Shown in pieces: positions 57,055 to 64,000 of a DNA stretch of 64,000 nt (its first letter is position 1; every line of letters begins with the position of its first letter). The notes beneath the pieces were generated by a model, which ran no database searches, had not been told where the DNA came from, and was given only the letters and a program-made list of their open reading frames with translations. The translations under genes were made by a program, and so were the position numbers. Source of the stretch: Oryzias latipes (Eukaryota; Chordata; Actinopteri; Beloniformes; Adrianichthyidae); assembly GCF_002234675.1 (NCBI RefSeq), contig NC_019876.2, forward strand, positions 24,618,729 through 24,682,728. The letters run 5' to 3'.

Positions 57055-58770
57055 CAGTGTGTTAAAAGACCAAGAATTTATTGAATTCTTTAAAAAAAAG
57101 ATTGGGCAACCTTCTTCGAATTCAAGAATACTCCTGATATCTCACCATGCCTTCTTTGGGAAACAGCAAAAGAAGTCATGAAAATAATTTCTTACTCAAC
57201 TCATAAAAAACGCAAAGAGAAAGCAGATTTATTAGAATTAGAAAATATCAAAACCCTGGAGACTGCTTATGCTGCTTCTGCACAGGAACACATTCTGGGA
57301 GATCTGAAAAATTTAAAGCTGCAGTTAAATGACATCATTAATAAACAAACACAATTTGAAATACAAAGGCTACGACTTGAAAGATTTGAAAACTCGAATA
57401 AATCTGGCAAATTTCTAGCTAATCAGCTAAAAATTAATAGGAAAAAAAAAAAAAAAAAAAAAAATCAATCACTTCTATTATGGCCCAAATAGGAAAATGT
57501 CACTCACGACCCGGTCAAAGTTAATAATGCATTTGAAAACTTTTATAAAAACTTTTACACATCACAGATCAATCCGTCAGAGCAAAGTATTGACTCATTT
57601 CTTAATAATGTAAACCTACCCAGGTTAAATTACAAACTTGTACTCTCCGCTCTCGTTGTCTGAGCTTCATGAAGCTCTGTTACTTATGCCTAATGGCAAA
57701 GCACCAGGGCCTGACGGCTTTCCTGCGGAGTTTTATAAAGAATTCTGGGGACAGCTGGCAACAACGTTATTTTGAAATGATAACATTTATCAAGGAAAAC
57801 CAATCAATGCCACCTAACATGAACTCCACCAACATAATTTTCCTCCTAAAACCAGACAAAGATCCCACTAGTCCTTCAAGCTATCGCCCCATTTCGTTAA
57901 TCAATGCAGATGTAAAAAAGATCTGCAAAGCACTAGCACAGAGAATAGAAAAAAAAAAAAAAAAAAAAAAAACTCACATAATTCACTTCGATCAAACTGG
58001 ATTCATCAAAGGTAGACACTCGGATGACAATCTCTGCAGACTCGTTAATATAATAGACTTTGCCACCATTAAAAACCAGGAAATGACTATTATCGCTGGA
58101 TGCTGAAAAAGCTTTTGACAGAGTAAACAGGAAGTTCCTTATTGCTGCCCTCCATAAGTTTGGGTTTGGAGAATCATTGGTCAATTGGATTAAAATATTA
58201 TATCACAACCCCAATGCATCAGTTAGAACTAATAAACAGACTTCAAACAGGTTTTTTCTTGGAAGAGGAACCAGACAGGGCTGCCCACTCTCTCCTTCAC
58301 TTCTTGCTATATTTATTGAGCCTCTAGCTGCAGCAATAAGACAGAATGAGAGCATTAAAGGAATTAAAACCAAACACAGCCATCATAAAATTAGTCTCTA
58401 TGCAGATGACATATTACTGTTTTTAAGTAAATTACATTCTGTAAATGAAACGGCAAAAATCATTAATGAATTCTCCATATCAGACTACTCCATTAATTGG
58501 AATAAATCTGTTTTATTACCACTGAACAGTAATGCGGAGCAAAGACTCACGATACCAGTCAAATCAGGAAATATCAAATATCTATGTATCTTTTTCCCCC
58601 CAAACTATCAGAACTGGTGCAGCTAAACTACACCCCATTACTGAAAAACATACAGGACGATCTAACCTGCTGGGTCAACCTGCCTCTGTCCCTTATGGGC
58701 AAGGTAGCCTTCAGCTCTCATCTGTCTGCCCAGCTGTTAGACAGGACAAGTTTAAAAAAAAAGTGATAAT
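57055..58770 (+). mobile_element. L1-type LINE ORF2 fragment
   Basis: Plus ORFs cover the inter-domain (TLETAYAASAQEHILGDLK, KSGKFLANQLK), then SSYRPISLINADVKKICKAL, FIKGRHSDDNLCRLVNII, GRGTRQGCPLSPSLLAIFIE and LYADDILLFLS (58396 onward; L1-type catalytic YADD). It lacks the 5' endonuclease. It is interrupted by frameshifts and by two long A runs (57437-57462 and 57949-57971) inside coding sequence. Confidence 0.85.
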
Positions 58771-58806
58771 GCACACTTTATCGGCCATTAACACTTACAT
58801 AATCAA
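58758..58806 (+). repeat. Dispersed motif at left edge of Ulp1-PHD copy B
   Basis: AAAAAGTGATAATGCACAC then TTTATCGGCCATTAACAC: the same word set as 44746-44790 in opposite orientation and 35905-35925. Directly follows the L1 remnant. Confidence 0.55.
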
Positions 58807-59759
58807 CTACAAGTAACTAATATGTGTCCATTTTATAATCTATTAAGATTGAGAGCCTGCTTCATGCAACTAAATTAAGTTAAACTACAACACCTGTGTG
58901 TTCCTTGGAGGATGAAATGCAAAAAAGAAAAAAATAGCTGGCTTTGAATCTCAATAAACGACAGAGATCACATCGAGTGTAGCAGTACATTAGCCTTTTC
59001 AGAAAAAAATGTTAAAAAATTACAATTTTTATTTTGAAGACACCAGTATAGTACGCACGGTAAAAATCAATAGATATGGCTCTTTGCATAGATGGGTAAA
59101 TGGAGAGAGGGGACGGATGGGAAGACAAAACTATTTTATGAATAATTCGATTAGTAATTATGTCATCTTTTTCAATTTAAAGTTTTTGAATGCTGCAGAC
59201 AACAGTTTATTTGGTTGACCCTGCGTAAACGGTATCTTAATTGAGAAGACTGAGTCAGAAGAAGCAGCAAAACGATTCAGGTAAAAATTAAATTAAATGC
59301 CCTGATTGTTGTGTCACCTTAAATTATTAACATTTGCTGTATTAAATTGCCATTTAAAATAATGAAATTTAATGGTGATAATGTATTAATGCAGAAAGTA
59401 ATGTTTGATGATATTTAAAGAAAGCAAGCCCCCCCAAAAAAAGCTCATCAAGTAGTCCTAAGCTGTATAGCAATATCAACACTCAACCGTTTATTGAAAG
59501 TTAGAAGACCACACAAAAAAAAAAAGTTCAAGGATCATAGAGATAAGAAAAAAAATTAAATTCCTTAATCTAAAAGATTTCCCTTTTTGTCTCACTAGAA
59601 GGCTTTTCTTGGAGACTTTGAAGATATTGTGTTGATTTGTTTTCTATAAATAAACTTAATGGAGTTTAAGTTGGCATTAAATTATTTAATTAGACCATAT
59701 TCAAATGTATTGTATAAATGTAGATTATATAGGAGAGAAGATATCACAACATTTTACCG

Positions 59760-61345
59760 TTGTCCTGAGAGAGAGAAAGGAGGTTACAGTGATCTCCCAG
59801 AGTTCAGCAGTCTGACTGCTTCTGGAAAGAAACTGTTCCTCTGTCTGGTGGTCCTGCTCTTTATGCTCCACAGCCTCCTGCTTGAGTTGAGCAGGGAGAA
59901 CAGAGGGTGTGAGGGGTGGGTGGGGTCTTTCAGGATGCGGGAGGCTCGTTTCCGGTCTCATAGATCTCAGTGGTGGTCTGCAGGCTGGCTGTTCTTGAAG
60001 TCTACTATCATCTCTCTTATGGAATAAACTCCCAGCTCATGTAAGAGAGGCCGACTCAGTTTCTACATTCAAAGTTAGACTGAAAACATTCCTATTTGGA
60101 CAGGCTTATTGTCAGACTAGTTAGTATTCAGAGATTATTTAACTTAATGTTAATTTGTTTAAATTAAACTTAATAACTATTTCTTTTAAAAGGCTGCTAG
60201 AAGTTGAAGCTGGGGTAACTATGGTGCACTGGGGTTCTGTCCTCTTTTCTTTTCTATTTCTACCCTTCCTCTCCTCTATTCTTGATCATTATTTATCATT
60301 TAGTTCTCCATGCCTCTGTTTGGTGCAGTGCGATTCATGTATTGTCCCTCTTTTCCTCTCCCCTCCTGGGGAGTGGGAGTGCTTCCAGACTCCAGTTGTT
60401 TTATCCGTGCTCCAGTTCCTGACCGTTTACCTCGTCTCTGCTCCTGCTCCTACACCTGGCTGTGGTTCCTGTCTCCGGCTCGACTCGCGCCTTTGACTGT
60501 CCCCACAACCACGGCTGGATGAAGCTCGTCTGCTGGACTTTTATATATGTAGTTGTAGATTTAGATAAGTTAATTCTTCTCTTTGAGTTCTGGTAAATCG
60601 CCTGTCCGTCCTGGGGGAGGATCCCTCCTTCATGTGGGCACCCCTGAGGTTTCTTCGTTTTTTCCGGAATCCGGTTTTTTTGGGAGTTTTTCCTTACCGC
60701 GAAGGGGGGTCTAAGGGCAGGGATGCCAGTATAGCTTAGTCAGTTTGTTAGTTCATTTTAGTATTTTTCTATTGAACTCTTTGTATTCGTGATCCTTTTG
60801 ATTTCATGTTTTACTTCGAAGCCCATTGAGACGACTGTTGTTGTGATTTTGGGCTATACAAATAAAATTGAATTGAATTGAATCTCCTTGGTCTTCTTCA
60901 CGTTGATGCAGAGGTTGTCGTCTCTGCACCTGCCCTCCAGATGTTCCACCTCCTTCCTGTAGTCGGACTCATTGTTGTTGTTGATGCTTTCAAACACAGC
61001 TGTCATCCGCAAACTTCACGATAAGACAGTGGGGCTGACTCGTTTTGCAGTGATGAGTGAACAGGAGGGGGCTTAGCACACAGCCCTGGGGGGGAGCCCA
61101 TGCTGAGGGTGATCGGGGAGGATGAGATCCCCCTGTGGTCTGTCCCCAGTTGCACAAAGTGGGGCTCAGTCCGAGTGTGTGCAGTTTTTGGATGAGGTCT
61201 GTGATGATGGTGTTGAAGGCTGATGTGAAGTCCACGAAGAGCAGGAGAACATACAAGTTCCTGTTCTCTAGGTGGGTGAAGGTTGTGTGGACTACAGAGG
61301 AGATGTGTTATCATATAGATGCTCCACCTAACCCCTTGTAAATGC
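59760..61345 (-). mobile_element. Rex1-like LINE fragment, copy in locus B (split by L2-E)
   Basis: Matches the Rex1 in copy A base for base over long stretches (GTTACAGTGATC, GCAGAGGTTGTCGTCTCTGC, CAGGAGGGGGCTTAGCACAC). ORF pieces: LYVLLLFVDFTSAFNTIITD (60990-61256) and IVKFADDSCV, so FADD is kept here. Shared borders with copy A show insertion before duplication. Confidence 0.8.
60013..60882 (+). mobile_element. L2 3' fragment (L2-E) inside Rex1
   Basis: 5'-truncated L2 starting in the last ORF2 codons (LWNKLPAHVREADSVSTFKV) with full 3' UTR and AATTGAATTGAATTGAAT tail. Target duplication about ATCTC. The uninterrupted site is in copy A near 48720. Confidence 0.85.
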
Positions 61346-62830
61346 ATATCTACAGAAGAAATAGGTGATTCAAACTAAAGGGCTCATGGTCCTTATTTGT
61401 ATGTGCTATATTTTGACTAACAACCCAAACTTACAATTTAAATTTAATAATGGCTCATTATAAAAAAAAATATACTTATCTATGTGAATACTTTGCAAAA
61501 TACATGTTTATAGTCACTGATACTAAGATGTAGGAATACTCTATGAGCACGTTTTTCAAACTTTTAGATGAGGAGTGTTATACTTACTGTTGTGAGACAA
61601 GTTGTTACTGAATGAGGTGTGACCAAAGGAGAGTTAGAAATATGTATACATCCTGTTGATAGTCATGTCAATTTAGGAATAAGGATTGAAAAATTTGGCT
61701 CAGATTTTAAGAGAAAATGTCATGAAAACATGCACAGCCCCTTAAAGAAAATTTTGTTTATAAAAAAAACAGGCAATTTAATTTAGTATATGTTTTGTGA
61801 TTTGTTCTTATAAAAATCATTAATATTTTGTTTCATTTGTCTCAAAAGAAATCATTTTCAAATGAGAACTACCCACAGTACGACTAACTGGGTAGATGTG
61901 AAGTGGAAGGGAGGGGTTGTGGAACACCCAGTTCAAAGAGATGGAACCAGCTGTGGAGTCATTGTCCTCATGGTAATTATTTACAATATTGAAACATAAC
62001 TCTTTGTGAAGCTTCAAACATCCAGAAATGATTGATGCATGCTGAATACAATGTCTGGCTGTTTCAATGCATAGTCAGTAAACTATGTGACACATGAATA
62101 GTTTAACACATTATAACATTGTTCAGATGGCAAAGATGGAGGCCTTTCCACAAATGCTAGAAATGGAATTTGGAACATCGAGAAAAGGTATTGAGAGCGC
62201 AAAGCCTTGGTCCTAAAACTCCAAGCTTTAGGTGTGATAAACCATCATCAAAATATTGATAGTAAAAAAAAGTTTAATATATTTCTACAAATGAAGTTGT
62301 TTACAGCAGTAGGATTACTTATATTAATATTATTTCATATTTTTCATGTTATGTCCTGGTATGTCATGAAAGTATTGAACACAGAAATAAGTTGTGCATT
62401 GTGTGCGTCGGTGAAACTGCGAGGACCCGGACTTTCCTTGATGGACTGGGTTAGTTATAATTTCATTTTCCATTTTGTTATATGTTATTATAAAATTGTA
62501 AACAAATTATTTTGGATATTAATTACAGATTCCACCTTTAATCTCCCAAATTGTAACAACTCAATGTTTGTAAAGCATAAACAATCCTGCTGACATCACA
62601 TAATCGATAAGTCTTGACAATGACAATAATTCTTTTCTTTCATAGATTCAGTGCGACACTGTTTTTGTTGGTTCCATGGGCAGTGTCTCCAAATGGATGA
62701 AACACAGACGATGCAAGAATTGGAGACTGGAATTGCAGTTTGTGTCTGTGGACTCCAAAAAAAGAAAAAAATGTCTATATTATTGTTGTAGCACGTTTCA
62801 TTTTTTTGTGTGCAACTTCAAAATTGTGTG

Positions 62831-64000
62831 CGATTCTAATCTAGTTTAAAGTGAAATAAAAAAAATTCTAAATTGTTTTGACAATTGTCATTTGGAAACA
62901 AACCACTCATCACTACTCATTAAGCTTCATTCAAAAAATCTTGGTCATTAAACAAGGTTTGGCTTGAGAGACAATTGGGACCTTATACATAAATAACCTC
63001 AGTTTTTCAGCTCCACCACTTTAGTATTGCCTAGATTAGTGAGAGTATATCAAAATTCTTGGATTGTTGGTTTGCAGGACCTTCGTTTTTCATCGACTTC
63101 ATCATGAGAAGAAAAAAGTTGGTGCTGTATTTATAAGGTTTTATTTATTTGCCTCCATCACTATTACATTTGTATGAGTAATACCAAATATAATTACCTT
63201 GATGTGAAATATGAATCTGCCGTGAAAAATCTATGTTCCTAAGATATGTAGAAAGAGCTTATTAATTCTGTGTGCAATTTGTTGTACAGCTTAAAAGAAT
63301 TAGAAGTGCTGATGCGTTTGTCTTCATCAAAGAGACTATGATTTACAAAGATTGGTGTGGTTTGAGGATCCTGTTACTGTCAAAACCTAATTTATATTTT
63401 TTGCTATTGACACACCAATTCCCAATGTACTATTTTGTGCTTGCAGGTTTTGCATGTTTGCTACATTTGGAAGGGTTTGTATAACATCAATATTTCACCC
63501 TTTGGAGCAGTAGAACATAGTTGGCCATTTGTTTTACTGGTCACATTATGCATAATGTAGATGACACTGTGGCTTGCTATATAAACAAAGCACAGAACAC
63601 ATTGACATCTTTTTTTTGCATAAAAAGACACTGCAAACTTCTAAAAGCGTGGAAGAAATTGTAGGAGCAATTGCTAAATTCAGAGAACCTGGAGCCAGTC
63701 ACTGACTACAGTGTTAGCGCTGAAGCTGAGTTCTGGGAAAATGTTTTCAAAGAGTTGCAAGTGCCCAACACCTGTAAGAACAGGAAGAAAATGGCTATAA
63801 TTGCAACCAATTATGCAAAGCTAATTGTAGAACAACAAAATGTGTAATATTCGTAATTGTTAGAGATTAACTTGTGTTCAGCATCGATCTTTTTCAACAG
63901 GAACCTTCAATGGTCACAAATGACTTTGATGGGAGCAAGAATGAAACAGAAGAGGGTTTCAGGGGATGGCACACGCATCATGGTAAAATAGTAATGAGTG
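62831..64000 (+). other. Mostly no gene; open frame 63665-63847 unrecognised
   Basis: AT-rich. A 60-codon plus frame (EPVTDYSVSAEAEFWENVFK, VPNTCKNRKKMAIIATNYAK) ends at a TAA and looks protein-like. A second patch at 63288-63360 follows an AG (RIRSADAFVFIKETMIYKD). Perhaps exons of a gene continuing off the right edge; unassigned. Confidence 0.3.

Larger units (their letters stand above)
58806..62760 (+). pseudogene. Ulp1-PHD locus, copy B (decayed duplicate)
   Basis: Parallel to 44865-50720. Homology starts at CAAGTAACTAAT (58811), loses the first two exons, and resumes with exon C (59183-59280; 2-bp loss in GACAACAG, and TAA in CCTGCGTAA), exon D (about 61849-61972; THSTTNWVDVKWKGGVVEHP, QRDGTSCGVIVLM kept), exon E (62129-62230, shortened), exon F (62385-62450; LCASVKLRGPGLSLMDW) and exon G (62645-62755; 1-bp loss in the Cys-x2-Cys of the PHD finger). 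Intron sequence is alignable too, so this is a genomic duplication, not a retrocopy. Not functional. Confidence 0.8.

Overview
This window is eukaryotic, AT-rich and densely packed with transposable elements. The mix of families points to a ray-finned (teleost) fish: L2-type LINEs whose ORF1 carries an esterase domain, Rex1-like LINEs, a PIF/Harbinger element with a Myb-like partner gene, a Tc1-like element with long inverted repeats, a Helentron with a C-terminal endonuclease, a Penelope-like element with a GIY-YIG domain, an L1 fragment, solo LTRs, a tRNA-derived SINE and a piggyBac-like MITE. Species cannot be fixed from the sequence. I see no clear single-copy housekeeping gene. The gene-like pieces (Ulp1 peptidase plus PHD finger, HECT N-lobe, SAMD3-like tails, an integrase-core exon) resemble multicopy fish gene families, and most are visibly broken.

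Layout. 1-8683: a near full-length L2 on the minus strand, split at 1261-4985 by a complete-looking Harbinger with a TTA target duplication. 9.3-13.3 kb: a SAMD3-like tail, a retroelement tail, and a LINE fragment split by a solo LTR. 14.2-18.4 kb: a second, decayed L2 on the plus strand carrying a 205-bp piggyBac-like MITE. 18.4-23.2 kb: LINE scraps, HECT exons, an integrase-core exon and a SINE with an 18-bp target duplication. 23.2-31.5 kb: a decayed Helentron whose Rep region is split by a Penelope-like element with an intact 855-codon ORF. 32-38.3 kb: a solo LTR, a roughly 64-unit GACA array, a Tc1-like element, foldback repeats and a partial LTR. 40-45 kb: an internally deleted L2 (5' end joined directly to 3' end), broken gene exons and a Gypsy integrase scrap. 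44.9-50.7 kb: a multi-exon Ulp1-PHD gene carrying L2 and Rex1 insertions. 50.9-53.6 kb: another Rex1, a tandem or dispersed repeat and an L2 tail. 56-58.8 kb: a SAMD3-like scrap and an L1. 58.8-62.8 kb: a second, more decayed copy of the Ulp1-PHD locus, in the same orientation.

Relative order of events can be read. Harbinger jumped into L2-A. The Penelope-like element jumped into the Helentron. The Rex1 inside the Ulp1-PHD locus predates the locus duplication because both copies have it. A separate L2 insertion in each copy, and a 109-bp retro-tail in copy A, are found in one copy only and so probably came later. The least decayed elements are Harbinger (both genes open after splicing) and the Penelope-like element. 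The most unusual gene is the Ulp1-PHD locus.
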